From positions 1 to 64,000 of the forward strand of contig DASXMR010000100.1 in the NCBI GenBank assembly GCA_036495525.1: a stretch of 64,000 nucleotides of DNA. The letters run 5' to 3'. Shown piece after piece: positions 25,357 through 33,284 of this stretch. The position numbers were made by a program, and so were the translations under genes. Source of the stretch: DASXMR01 sp036495525. GTDB lineage: Bacteria > Actinomycetota > Actinomycetes > Streptosporangiales > Streptosporangiaceae. A model generated the notes under the pieces. That model searched no databases, was not told the DNA's origin, and saw only the letters and a program-made list of their open reading frames with translations. The first letter of the stretch is position 1, and each line of letters opens with the position of its first letter.

Positions 25357-25677
25357 CTATCCGGAATTGGGTGGCGGCTTAACCGTGGCCACTGGACCGG
25401 GCGTCGCGCACCCGCCGATCTGCCGCGGTGCTTCACCGACCGAGATCGCCGGCGAGCAGGCCCGCCCGGACGGACGGACGAGCTGGCCGGCCCGCCGCGC
25501 GGGTCGCCCGGCCGGCCGCCGGGCTGACTGCGCATTCCGGTCGATGGTGGCCCGGCTCGGCGCGACGGCGCCATGGCCTGGCGCGACAGTGCCCTGCTGC
25601 GGCGCGGTGGCCGGCCCGGCGGTGCACGCGGTCAGCAGCGCGGCGCCGATGCCTGCTGACAGTCTCATTAACCTCAT
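25357..25677 (-). CDS. Small lipoprotein
   Basis: A 106-residue predicted lipoprotein. MRLMRLSAGIGAALLTAC gives a short signal peptide with lipobox LTAC. The rest is Pro/Ala/Arg-rich and probably disordered, ending with CATPGPVATVKPPPNSG. The ATG is preceded by GGGAGG at five bases, a strong ribosome site that argues for a real gene although the coding region has few recognisable features. It converges on the secreted-protein gene and lies about 150 bases downstream of proC on the same strand. Confidence 0.6.
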   Translation of the reverse strand: MRLMRLSAGIGAALLTACTAGPATAPQQGTVAPGHGAVAPSRATIDRNAQSARRPAGRPARRAGQLVRPSGRACSPAISVGEAPRQIGGCATPGPVATVKPPPNSG

Positions 25678-25825
25678 GACGGCCTCCCTTGCGGGCTCCG
25701 GTACAGATTGGACGCCGCGGCGCCGCCTGCCGTTCCCCCGGCCAGCCGATCAGCAGGATCCGGCAGCAACGCCGGTGCCGGACTCAGGCAGCCTTCCTGA
25801 TCATGGCGGCGGGCACCGGACCCGG

Positions 25826-26620
25826 CTACCCGGCGCCCAGCTCGCGGCCGCGGTCGCGGGCGGACTCGATCGCCGCCAGGAACGCCGCGCGGACGCCGTG
25901 CCGCTCCAGCTCCCTGATCGCGTTGATGGTCGTCCCGCCGGGCGAGGTCACCGCCTCGCGCAGGATCACCGGGTGCTCGCCGGACTCACGCAGCATCGTC
26001 GCCGCGCCGTAGACCGCCTGCTTGACCATCTCCAGCGCCGTGCTGCGCGGCATGCCAAGCAGGATCCCGGCATCCACCATGGCCTCGACCAGGAAGTAGA
26101 CGTATGCCGGGCCGCTGCCGGACAGCGCGGTCGCGGCGTCCTGCTGCGACTCCGGAATGCGCAGCACCTTGCCGACCGGCCGGAGCAGGTCCTCGGCGCG
26201 GCGCAGGTGCTGCTCGGTGACGTGACTGCCAGCCGAGATGACGCTCATCGCTTCGTCCACCAGCACTGGCGTGTTGGACATGACCCGGACGACCGGCACG
26301 TCGGCCGGGAGCATGCTCTCGATGAACGAGGTGGTGATGCCGGCCGCCACCGAGATCACCAGCTGGCCGGCCGTGACCGCGCCGGCGATCTCGTCCAGCA
26401 GCGAGGTCATATCCTGCGGCTTTACGGTGATCACCAGGGTGCTGGCCCGGCCGACCGCGGCAGCCGCGCCGGTCACCTCGATGCCGTAGCCGTCGCGCAG
26501 CTGGCTGCCCCGCTCGCTGCGGCGCACCGCGCCGATCACGCCGCCGGGTGAAACGCCGGCCCGCAGCATCCCGGAGATCAGGGCCTCGCCCATCTTGCCG
26601 GCGCCCAGGACAGCGATCAT
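25826..26620 (-). CDS. proC: Pyrroline-5-carboxylate reductase
   Basis: ProC reduces 1-pyrroline-5-carboxylate to proline with NAD(P)H. The 264-residue protein starts with the Rossmann motif IAVLGAGKMGEALISGMLRA, continues through VRVMSNTPVLVDEAMSV and contains the signature DAATALSGSGPAYVYFLVEA. The C-terminal domain has TSPGGTTINAIRELE. Length is normal. Proline dehydrogenase, the opposing catabolic enzyme, lies less than 1 kb upstream. Confidence 0.96.
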   Translation of the reverse strand: MIAVLGAGKMGEALISGMLRAGVSPGGVIGAVRRSERGSQLRDGYGIEVTGAAAAVGRASTLVITVKPQDMTSLLDEIAGAVTAGQLVISVAAGITTSFIESMLPADVPVVRVMSNTPVLVDEAMSVISAGSHVTEQHLRRAEDLLRPVGKVLRIPESQQDAATALSGSGPAYVYFLVEAMVDAGILLGMPRSTALEMVKQAVYGAATMLRESGEHPVILREAVTSPGGTTINAIRELERHGVRAAFLAAIESARDRGRELGAG

Positions 26621-26694
26621 GCCGGCAGCCTAGCTGACCGGCCGGGAGCCAAAACCGCTCGACCACGAGGCCGCGCAGGCGTTCAATAACGCGG

Positions 26695-27165
26695 GTGCAG
26701 ATCGTTCCCCTGACGCCTGAGCACGCAGCTGACATCGTCACCTGGCGCTATCCCCCGCCTTATGACTGCTATGACATGACCGGCGCCGACTCTGCTGTCC
26801 TGACGGACCCGGCCAGCGGATTCTTCGCGCTGACCGGCGACGCCGGCGAGCTGATCGGATTCCGGTCCTTCGGCCAGGACGGGCAGGTACCGGGCGGCAG
26901 CTACGACGCATCGGCGCTCGACACCGGCGGCGGCCTGCGGCCGGAGCTCACCGGCCGCGGCCTCGGCCGCGAGGCCATCGGCACCGGCCTGGACTACGGC
27001 CGCCAGCGGTTCGCGCCGCCTGCCTTCAGGGTGACGGTGGCCAGCTTCAACGCCCGCGCGCTCACGGTGCTCACCGCCCTCGGCTTCCGCCCCGTCAGCC
27101 ATTTCGCCGGGACCGTCGACGGACGCAGCTACCAGCTGCTGGTCCGGCCCGAGGCCGCGTCCTAG
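26695..27165 (+). CDS. GNAT family N-acetyltransferase
   Basis: A 156-residue acetyltransferase. The acetyl-CoA loop is in LRPELTGRGLGREAIGTGLD, and the C-terminal half has VASFNARALTVLTALGFRPV, typical of the fold. The substrate is unknown. The N-terminus MQIVPLTPEHAADIVTWRYPPPYDCYD is reminiscent of the RimJ/RimL-like subgroup. The GTG start at 26695 has no clear ribosome site. It is divergent from proC and convergent with proline dehydrogenase. Confidence 0.85.
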   Translation: MQIVPLTPEHAADIVTWRYPPPYDCYDMTGADSAVLTDPASGFFALTGDAGELIGFRSFGQDGQVPGGSYDASALDTGGGLRPELTGRGLGREAIGTGLDYGRQRFAPPAFRVTVASFNARALTVLTALGFRPVSHFAGTVDGRSYQLLVRPEAAS

Positions 27166-27297
27166 CCTCCGCGGCGCATCCGGGGCCGGCCGGACCGTGC
27201 TCCTTGCAGGATCCAGGGCCGGCGGAGCCGCTTCGCTAAACGGATCAGCTTCCCTGGCCGGCGGCATCGAGCCGCGGCGAGCCGCAGGATCCCCTGG

Positions 27298-28233
27298 CTA
27301 GTGCCGGGAGCGCAGCGCACGGAGGAAGAACGCGAGGTTCGCCGGGCGCTCGGCCAGCCGCCGGACGAGGTAGCCATACCAGTCGGTGCCGTAGGGCACA
27401 TAGACCCGGACGGTCGCGCCGGTCCTGGCCAGCCGCAGCTGCTCCGCCGGCCGGATGCCGTACAGCATCTGGTACTCGAAGCTGGACGGAGTCCGCCCGG
27501 CCGCCTCGGCCCGCGCCGCGGCGATCTCGATCAGCCGGGGGTCGTGCGTGGCCAGCATCGGATAGCCGTCGCCGGCCATCAGGATCCGCAGGCAGCGGGC
27601 GTACGAGCGGTCGACCTCCGAGCGCGCCCTGAACCCTGCCGCGTCAGGCGCGGTGTAGGCGCCCTTGCACAGCCGCACCCGCGACCCGGACGTCGCCAGC
27701 TCCTCGCAGTCGCCCGCGCTGCGTCGCAGGTAGGACTGGAGCACGCAGCCAAGATCCGGGAAGTCGGCGCGCAGCTTGCCGAGCAGCCGCAGCGTCGCCT
27801 CGACCCTGGTGTGATCCTCCATGTCCAGCGTCACGGTGGTGCCGGCGTTGCGCGCCGCCGCGCAGATCCTGGAAATGTTCTCGAACGCGGTCTGATCACC
27901 GTGCTCGGCCAGCCCGAGCCCGACCGCGGTCGGCTTGACCGAGACCTCAGCCCGGCCGCCTGCGGCGAGGCCAGCGTCACCGAGCTTGCCGAGCAGCGTG
28001 ATGTACTCAGCGGCGACGGCGGCCGCCCGGCCAGGATCGGTCGTGTCCTCGCCCAGGAAGTCAAGGGTGACGCACAGGCCGTCCGAGACCAGCTTCCCGG
28101 TAACCCGCAGCGCGTCGGCGATCGTGACGCCGGCGACAAACCTGGCCACGACGTCGCGCGCGATCGGCGCCTCCGTGACCAGGGTCCGGATCCGTTGGCT
28201 GGCCGATATGGCCAGCAGCGCACGGCGCAGCAC
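27298..28233 (-). CDS. Proline dehydrogenase
   Basis: A monofunctional FAD-dependent proline dehydrogenase of 311 residues that oxidises proline to pyrroline-5-carboxylate. Supporting blocks are VTLDFLGEDTTDP, EVSVKPTAVGLGL, TVTLDMEDHTRVEATLRL, GCVLQSYLRRSAGDC, VRLCKGAYTAPD, ATHDPRLIEIA and EYQMLYGIRP with the closing RVYVPYGTDWYGYLVRRLAERPAN. The GTG start is preceded by GGAGG at eight bases. It follows ygfZ by 48 bases and is likely its operon partner. The dedicated P5C dehydrogenase is not in the window. Confidence 0.95.
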   Translation of the reverse strand: MLRRALLAISASQRIRTLVTEAPIARDVVARFVAGVTIADALRVTGKLVSDGLCVTLDFLGEDTTDPGRAAAVAAEYITLLGKLGDAGLAAGGRAEVSVKPTAVGLGLAEHGDQTAFENISRICAAARNAGTTVTLDMEDHTRVEATLRLLGKLRADFPDLGCVLQSYLRRSAGDCEELATSGSRVRLCKGAYTAPDAAGFRARSEVDRSYARCLRILMAGDGYPMLATHDPRLIEIAAARAEAAGRTPSSFEYQMLYGIRPAEQLRLARTGATVRVYVPYGTDWYGYLVRRLAERPANLAFFLRALRSRH

Positions 28234-28281
28234 TGCCGGTGACCTCCGGGGGGAACGACGCTGTCCTGCCGGCCAAGGTTA

Positions 28282-29310
28282 CTAGCGCCTGGACGTCAGG
28301 TCGCCCCGCGGTCGCCGCAGGGTGATCTGCACGTTCGCGCCAGCGTCCGGCGGGACAATGACCTCCTGCGCAGCCGCGACACCGCCGGCGACCAGGGTCG
28401 CCTCGACCGGGACCGTCCGCTTCACCAGGGCGAGCGCGATCGGGCCGAGCTCGTAGTGCCGCGCCGCTGAGCCAATGAAGCCGACGCTGGTCCCGTCCAG
28501 GCTGACTTCCTCGCCGTGGCCGGGCAGCACGTCGGCGCTGCCGTCCAGGTGCAGCATCACCAGCCGGCGGGGCGGATGGCCCAGGTTGTGCACCCGTGCC
28601 ACGGTCTCCTGCCCGCGGTAACAGCCCTTGCCGAGATGCACGGCGGTGCCGATCCAGCCGACCTCGTGCGGGATGGTGCGGTGATCGGTGTCCAGCCCGG
28701 CCCGCGCCCGGTGCCCGGCGATGCGCAGTGCCTCGTGTGCCCACATGCCGGCCAGCGCCGCTCCGCCAGACCGCAGCGCCGCCACCTCGCCGGCCAGCGT
28801 GGCCCGCGGGACGATCAGGTCCGTGCCGAACGGGAAGGCAAGGACGGCAGCCGCGCCGTCCGGCACTTCCTGCCAGCCGGGGCCCATGAGCGTGACCACC
28901 GCGTAGTCGCCGGACACGTCGGCGAGTTCCACCCGGAGCATGAACCGCATCGAGGCGAGGAAGTCAAGGAGCGCAGCCGCTGTGCCCGGCTCAACCTGCA
29001 GCCAGGTCGCCGTGCCATCGTCGGTGAGCGCCAGCTGATGCTCGACGTGCCCGCTCGCGCTGAGGATCAGCGCTTCGGCGCCGGTGCCGGGCGGAAGCTG
29101 CTCCAGGTCCTGGGTGGTGAGGCTGTGCAGCCAGGACAGCCGGTCCGGGCCGGTGATCCGCACCACGTCGCGGTGCGACCGGTCCACCAGGCCGGCCCCG
29201 CGCACCAGCGCGCGCTGCTCGGCGTACGGGTCTGCGTAGTGCGCGGCTACCCCGGCGTCGGGCCCGTCAGCTGCCACGGCACCAGGCTCTTCAAGCAAAG
29301 GGCTGCTCAT
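28282..29310 (-). CDS. ygfZ: Folate-binding protein YgfZ (iron-sulfur cluster repair)
   Basis: A 342-residue GcvT-like protein needed for maintenance of certain Fe-S enzymes. The diagnostic motif is KGCYRGQET at about residue 228, with its conserved Cys. The N-terminal folate fold has DRSHRDVVRITGPDRLSWLHSL. It starts 17 bases after the stop of the Fur-family gene. In Streptomyces the orthologous pair is ygfZ beside the nickel regulator nur, matching the arrangement here. Confidence 0.94.
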   Translation of the reverse strand: MSSPLLEEPGAVAADGPDAGVAAHYADPYAEQRALVRGAGLVDRSHRDVVRITGPDRLSWLHSLTTQDLEQLPPGTGAEALILSASGHVEHQLALTDDGTATWLQVEPGTAAALLDFLASMRFMLRVELADVSGDYAVVTLMGPGWQEVPDGAAAVLAFPFGTDLIVPRATLAGEVAALRSGGAALAGMWAHEALRIAGHRARAGLDTDHRTIPHEVGWIGTAVHLGKGCYRGQETVARVHNLGHPPRRLVMLHLDGSADVLPGHGEEVSLDGTSVGFIGSAARHYELGPIALALVKRTVPVEATLVAGGVAAAQEVIVPPDAGANVQITLRRPRGDLTSRR

Positions 29311-29326
29311 GCCCCCAGGTTATGTG

Positions 29327-29758
29327 TCATGGTCCGGTACTGCCCCGGCAGCTCGCGCAGCGGCCGAAAACCGTCAGGTGGCCGACGTCGGTCTCGAAGC
29401 CGTACTCGGCGAGCAGGGAACTGACCAGATCGCGCACCGCGGACGGCGGGATCTGGGTCACCCGGTCGCACTGCTGGCAGACCAGGTGCACATGCTGTGC
29501 CTCGGCGGCCAGATGGTAGCGCGGCGCACCGTGCCCGAGGTGGGTGTGCGTCACCAGGCCGACGTTCTCCAGCAGCTCGAGCGTCCGGTAGACGGTCGAG
29601 ACGTTGACACCCCGCGCCGTCTGCCGCACCGCAGCGAAGATCTCGTCAGGGGTCGCGTGCTCAAGCCTGGTGACCGCTTCCAGGATCAGCTGGCGCTGAG
29701 GGGTCACGCGATAGCCGCCTGCCCGCAGCGTGTCATCCCACGTCTGCGACATGTGCAT
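29327..29758 (-). CDS. Fur-family metalloregulator, probably Nur-type
   Basis: A 143-residue Fur-family repressor. The winged HTH contains YRVTPQRQLILEAV and VNVSTVYRTLELLENVGLV. The metal region has THTHLGHGAPRYHL and AQHVHLVCQQC, and a structural zinc site is formed by CQQC and CASC. The family includes Fur, Zur, Nur and PerR; the sequence alone does not fix the metal. Position immediately upstream of ygfZ is as for Streptomyces Nur (nickel uptake regulator), so Nur is my best guess. An internal ATG (MSQTW) two codons later may be the true start. Divergent from the small transcription unit at 29.8-30.1 kb. Confidence 0.9.
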   Translation of the reverse strand: MHMSQTWDDTLRAGGYRVTPQRQLILEAVTRLEHATPDEIFAAVRQTARGVNVSTVYRTLELLENVGLVTHTHLGHGAPRYHLAAEAQHVHLVCQQCDRVTQIPPSAVRDLVSSLLAEYGFETDVGHLTVFGRCASCRGSTGP

Positions 29759-29788
29759 GAGTCTACGAGCGGCCGGATGTTAACGCGC

Positions 29789-29818
29789 TTGCTTAGGGGT
29801 TCGGGCGTGACGTAGCGT
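29789..29818 (+). promoter_or_regulatory. Putative promoter of the small transcription unit
   Basis: TTGCTT (29789-29794) and TAGCGT (29813-29818) with an 18-base spacer form a plausible housekeeping promoter about 15 bases before the extended Shine-Dalgarno element. Confidence 0.45.
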
Positions 29819-29853
29819 TCTGGCTAACGCGGGAAAGGAGGTGGTCCAACAGA

Positions 29854-29892
29854 ATGCATAGATGTCGGACTCGCGAGGTGGCTGTCAGCTAG
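29854..29892 (+). CDS. Putative 12-aa leader or micropeptide
   Basis: ATG at 29854 follows the extended Shine-Dalgarno by 12 bases (measured from AGGAGG) and encodes MHRCRTREVAVS before TAG. The alternative ATG at 29862 in another frame would give a 71-residue protein starting MSDSRGGCQLAAV and ending near the terminator. Codon use does not settle the choice. No function is assigned. Confidence 0.4.
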   Translation: MHRCRTREVAVS

Positions 29893-30078
29893 CCGCCGTC
29901 CCGTGGAGCACCCTTCGCGGCTCGCCGCGCATGGTGCACGTCACCGGTCACGCCCTGGTCCGCCGTGAGGCGCAGGGAATGCCGCACAACGGCGGCCGGC
30001 GAATACACGGCAGACACCGAACCCCCGGGCTGGCCGGCCCTTGTCCAGCTAGCCCCCGCGTTGGGCGCATTTCATGAT

Positions 30079-30113
30079 GCCCCGAGGCGGGAGTCGCCCG
30101 GGGGCTTTTTCTT
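30079..30113 (+). terminator. Rho-independent terminator
   Basis: GCCCC-GA-GGCG, loop GGAGT, CGCC-CG-GGGGC (30079-30105), followed by TTTTTCTT. It is the only canonical hairpin plus T-run that I see in the window and ends the small transcription unit. Confidence 0.85.
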
Positions 30114-30224
30114 GCCCAAGCCACGCGCACATCCGGCCGGCGAAAACCGCCAGAGGCCAGCGCAGGCCCGCAGGCCCGCAGGAGCGCCGGCCAGCAGGCG
30201 CCAAGCCGAGGCCGAAGGTCCGGT

Positions 30225-30824
30225 TTACTCCACGCGCTTGAGCTGCGCGGACGCGTGCGCCTGCAGCGGCTGGCCGACGGCGGCCATGTCGTAGGCCCAG
30301 GCCAGGTCCGTGCCGATCAGCCCGTAGAGCCGCCGCCCGGCAGTGACGTCCTTGGCGGACGACGTGCGCACCACGGCGTCGGTCGCCATCTCGATCCTGG
30401 TGCCGGTCATCTGGCCGAGGTAGATCTCGGCGATGCCGGTCGGGTGCGCGAGTACCACTTCTAGCTGCCCGTCCGGCTGCGGCCGCCAGTATCCGGTCTC
30501 CATCGCCAGCGGACGGCCGATCCGGCCGTCGGCGTCGAGCAGCCAGGTGCGGCTCGCGTAGCTGAGAAACGGCTTCCCGTTGTGGCTGAAGGAGATTTCC
30601 TGGCCGAACTGCTGATCGGACTCCAGCGTGGGGTAGCCGACCACGCCCGCGCCTTCCCAGCGGCCGATCAGGAAGAACAGCGGTTGCAGGCTGGGGTGCA
30701 GGGCAGGCTCGGCGCCGCCGGGCAAGCCGGCCGCATCGCCCGCCGGGGCCTGGCCGCTAGCCGCGGCCGGGTCCGGGCCGGGGCGGCTCCCCCGGTCCGA
30801 GGCGGCGTCGCTGGCGCTGTCCAC
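30225..30824 (-). CDS. Nitrobindin-like FABP-family protein
   Basis: A 199-residue protein of the fatty-acid-binding-protein/nitrobindin (DUF1794, THAP4-like) group. The ten-stranded barrel begins at LQPLFFLIGRWEGAGVVGYP and continues with FGQEISFSHNGKPFLSYAS and YWRPQPDGQLEVVLAHPTGIAEIYLG. The C-terminal segment PLQAHASAQLKRVE carries the conserved His that binds heme iron in nitrobindins. The first 40 residues are low-complexity and probably disordered. Likely roles are ferric heme binding with NO or peroxynitrite scavenging. It may start later than the codon used here. Confidence 0.88.
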   Translation of the reverse strand: MDSASDAASDRGSRPGPDPAAASGQAPAGDAAGLPGGAEPALHPSLQPLFFLIGRWEGAGVVGYPTLESDQQFGQEISFSHNGKPFLSYASRTWLLDADGRIGRPLAMETGYWRPQPDGQLEVVLAHPTGIAEIYLGQMTGTRIEMATDAVVRTSSAKDVTAGRRLYGLIGTDLAWAYDMAAVGQPLQAHASAQLKRVE

Positions 30825-30918
30825 CGGGCCAGACTAGGCCGCCAGCAAACGCGCAAGCCGGCCGGCACGCCCGTGGCGAGCAGATGGCCGGGCGAGCCTT
30901 GCCGGGGCTTGCCGCGGC

Positions 30919-31041
30919 TCAGGACTCGCGCTGCTGGCCAGGTCCGACGACCCGCCAGAGCCGGACCGTCAGCAGCCCGAGCAGCGCTGCCGCTGCCACC
31001 AGCGCCGCGATCAGTACGATCCCGCTGAGGTACCCGTTCAC
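30919..31041 (-). CDS. Possible small single-pass membrane protein (40 aa)
   Basis: GTG at 31041 opens a 40-codon frame beginning MNGYLSGIVLIAALVAAAAL, continuing LGLLTVRLWRVV and ending GPGQQRES. This gives one hydrophobic helix and a basic cytoplasmic flank. No strong ribosome site is visible, so the evidence is composition and fit in an otherwise empty 277-base gap between the phosphotransferase and nitrobindin-like genes. Confidence 0.35.
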   Translation of the reverse strand: MNGYLSGIVLIAALVAAAALLGLLTVRLWRVVGPGQQRES

Positions 31042-31101
31042 CGTCCGCAGTGTAGATCTGCCCGCGGCCGTGGCCGCGCAGCGCGCGCCGGCCGCGCCGG
31101 G

Positions 31102-32031
31102 TCAGGGCTCGGTCGCACCAGAATGCGGTCCGCTGGCCGGGCGCCGGCGCCGCGCGGGTCTGGCGGCGGCCGGCCTCAGCTGCTCGGCCACGTCCAGCCA
31201 CGAGGCGACGTCGGCCGCGGTATGGTGCCGGATCGCCCAGTCGACGTAGCGCAGGCTGAGATGTGCCCACCAGGCCAGCTCGAGCTCGGCGGGCGTGGCC
31301 GGGCGCAGCATCGCCGCCAGCCGGTGACCGAGCGCTGGCGAGCGTCGCGCGAGATCGAAGCGCAGCGCATAAAGGTCGTGGCGCGCGTCACCCCGGTTCG
31401 CGCCGTCCCAGTCCACCACTCCGGTCACCGTGCCGAGCTCGTCGGTCAGCACGTTCTCCGGGTGGTAATCCAGGTGCACCACGTCATCGCCGTCCAGCTC
31501 GCCGGGAACCGTCAGGCCGGCCGTCTCGATGACGGCCAGCAGCCGTGCGGTCCGCCGGCCGTACTCGGCCAGCGGGCCGTGCAGGCAGAAGCCAGGGCCA
31601 TCTGAGCGCAGGTACAGCGACGGTGCCGGCAGGTCGGCGCGATCGGCCAGCAGGCCGCGGCAGCGCCGGTTCACCTCGACCATCGACTCCACCGTGCGCC
31701 AGCCGACAGCCGCTGGCCTGGTCCCCGGCAGCAGCTCCTGGACGATGGCCACCGCGTCAGGCAGCTCGGCGATCAGCTCGTAGCGCGGGGCAGGCACGCC
31801 GGCGTTCCGCGCGACCTCGACGATCCGCGCCTGCTGCCTGGCCATCGCCCCGTTGCCGGCCGGCTGGCAGGTCAGTACCGATCGGTGCCCGTCTGGCCAG
31901 CGCAGGTAGGCCGCGCCGACCTCGCCGCCGGCACACTGGCCGTCGTAACTCAGCTCCACCCCGGTCGTCTCGGCCAGCTGGCGCAGCATCGCGGCGGGGG
32001 CCAGGGGCGCAGTTCGCGGGAACTCGGCCAC
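31102..32031 (-). CDS. Aminoglycoside phosphotransferase-fold protein (APH family)
   Basis: A 309-residue small-molecule kinase of the APH/choline kinase fold. The catalytic (Brenner) motif is HLDYHPENVL and the metal motif is VVDWDGANRGD. The hinge region has AIVQELLPGTRPA. The N-lobe lysine position is not obvious: the segment SVLTCQPAGNGAMARQQ lacks the usual Lys. Substrates of such housekeeping APH proteins are rarely known, and nothing here indicates antibiotic resistance. The C-terminal 25 residues are Arg/Pro-rich and low-complexity. Confidence 0.85.
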   Translation of the reverse strand: MAEFPRTAPLAPAAMLRQLAETTGVELSYDGQCAGGEVGAAYLRWPDGHRSVLTCQPAGNGAMARQQARIVEVARNAGVPAPRYELIAELPDAVAIVQELLPGTRPAAVGWRTVESMVEVNRRCRGLLADRADLPAPSLYLRSDGPGFCLHGPLAEYGRRTARLLAVIETAGLTVPGELDGDDVVHLDYHPENVLTDELGTVTGVVDWDGANRGDARHDLYALRFDLARRSPALGHRLAAMLRPATPAELELAWWAHLSLRYVDWAIRHHTAADVASWLDVAEQLRPAAARPARRRRPASGPHSGATEP

Positions 32032-32072
32032 TGCGGCACCCTAGCCGCCCGCTCGCCGGGGCGCTGCGGCGG

Positions 32073-32699
32073 TCACGGCGCGGCGACGGCCAGGCCGTGC
32101 GCGCGCAGGTCACGCCTGAGCTGCTCGGGCGAGATGAACTGGATGGCCGTCAGGCCGGCCTCGCCGGCAGCGCGGACGTTGGCCGGCTGGTCGTCGATGA
32201 AGAGCACCGACTGCGGCTGCAGGCCGCCCCGGCGCAGCAGGATCTGGAAGATCAGCGGGTCTGGCTTAGCGACCAGCTCGATGCCGGAGATCACGCAGTC
32301 ACTGAACCAGGCCATGAAGGCGAACCTCTCTCGGCGGACGGCGAAGGTATCCGGCTCCATGTTGCTGAGCGCGTAGCACGGCAGGCCAGCGGCGATCAGC
32401 TCGCGCAGCACCTCGACCGTGCCGTCGATCTGGCCGGCCGCCATTTCCTCGCCGCGCAGCGCCCAGGCCATGATCATCTCCCGGTAGACCGGGTACTGCC
32501 AGGCGAGCTGCTCGCAGGACTGGGTGATATCCGCGCCCAGGTCGTGCGCCAGGTGCCACTGGCTGGTGCAGATCCGGTCGAGAAAGAACTCCATCTCCGC
32601 CGGATCGGCGAACAGCTGCCGGTACAGGTGGCGCGGATCCCAGTCGATCAGCACCCCGCCGAGGTCGAACGCCACCGCGCTGATCGGGCTGCCAGGCAC
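32073..32699 (-). CDS. HAD-IA family hydrolase
   Basis: A 208-residue haloacid-dehalogenase-type phosphatase similar to YihX. Motif I is AVAFDLGGVLIDWDP, motif II is CYALSNMEPD, the motif III lysine is in ELVAKPDPLIFQILL, and motif IV is LFIDDQPANVRAA. A helical cap lies between motifs I and II. Sugar phosphates are typical substrates of this subgroup, but specificity cannot be read. The GTG start at 32699 is assumed. It lies 41 bases upstream of the phosphotransferase gene on the same strand and may share its transcript. Confidence 0.9.
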   Translation of the reverse strand: MPGSPISAVAFDLGGVLIDWDPRHLYRQLFADPAEMEFFLDRICTSQWHLAHDLGADITQSCEQLAWQYPVYREMIMAWALRGEEMAAGQIDGTVEVLRELIAAGLPCYALSNMEPDTFAVRRERFAFMAWFSDCVISGIELVAKPDPLIFQILLRRGGLQPQSVLFIDDQPANVRAAGEAGLTAIQFISPEQLRRDLRAHGLAVAAP

Positions 32700-32880
32700 G
32701 AGCTAAGTATCGCAGGCCAGCGTGTCCCGCCTGGCCGGCCGCAAAAGTGACAGGCCACCTGCCGGACTGATCACAGCGGGGCGCCGGCCTGGCCAGCCGC
32801 CAGGGTGGCAGGCCGCCGGCCGGAAAGGTCAGGCCGGGCGCCACGCCGCCCGGTCAGGCCGCAGGGTTAGGCTGCGGGCT

Positions 32881-33246
32881 ATGCCATCCCGCTCCCTGGT
32901 CGTCAAGGTGACAGCAGGCAAGGACGAGCCGGAGCGCTGCAACCAGGCCTTCACGGTCGCCGCGGCGGCGATCGCCAGCGGCGTCCCTGTGTCGCTCTGG
33001 CTGACCGCCGAGGCGTCCTGGTTCGCGGTCCCCGGCCGGGCAGACGACCTCCAGCTGCCGCACGCCGTGCCGTTGTCCGACCTGCTGGCCAGCGTGCTGG
33101 CGGGCGGCAAGGTGACGCTGTGCTCGCAATGCGCCGCGCGCCGGGACCTGACCGAGGACGACCTGATCGACGGCGTGCGGATCAGCGGCGCGCCGACGTT
33201 CGTCGCCGAGGCCATCGCCGACGGCGCGCAGGCCCTGGTCTACTGA
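32881..33246 (+). CDS. DsrE family protein
   Basis: A 121-residue DsrE/F-fold protein: LVVKVTAGKDEPERCNQAFTVAAAAIASGV, VSLWLTAEASWF and LCSQCAARRDLTEDDLI. The CSQC pair occupies the position of the sulfur-relay cysteine of DsrE proteins, so sulfane-sulfur transfer or peroxide sensing is possible. The ATG at 32881 is chosen because the conserved strand starts six residues later. Divergent from the HAD gene and convergent with gatD. Confidence 0.88.
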   Translation: MPSRSLVVKVTAGKDEPERCNQAFTVAAAAIASGVPVSLWLTAEASWFAVPGRADDLQLPHAVPLSDLLASVLAGGKVTLCSQCAARRDLTEDDLIDGVRISGAPTFVAEAIADGAQALVY

Positions 33247-33284
33247 CGCCGCCAGCCGCCAGCCGCCAGCACGCTAGCCGCCCG

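Larger units (their letters stand above)
29825..30113 (+). ncRNA. Short independent transcript with extended anti-16S Shine-Dalgarno and terminator
   Basis: This region is a self-contained unit: possible promoter, an exceptional ribosome site GAAAGGAGGTGGTCC (29833-29847), a 12-codon reading frame, about 190 bases without a convincing gene, and a classical rho-independent terminator. The 15-base element pairs with virtually the entire 16S 3' tail (complement of GGATCACCTCCTTTC) with a single G-U wobble. Either it encodes a highly translated micropeptide or the RNA itself titrates or binds 30S subunits. The transcript boundaries are inferred. No known RNA family is recognised with certainty. 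Confidence 0.5.

Noticed and set aside
29862..30077. 71-codon frame in the small transcription unit
   Set aside because: Kept only as an alternative. It has odd composition and no independent ribosome site better placed than that of the 12-codon frame.
31102..32031. Aminoglycoside resistance gene
   Set aside because: The fold matches, but it is embedded among housekeeping genes and lacks an obvious N-lobe lysine, so resistance cannot be claimed.
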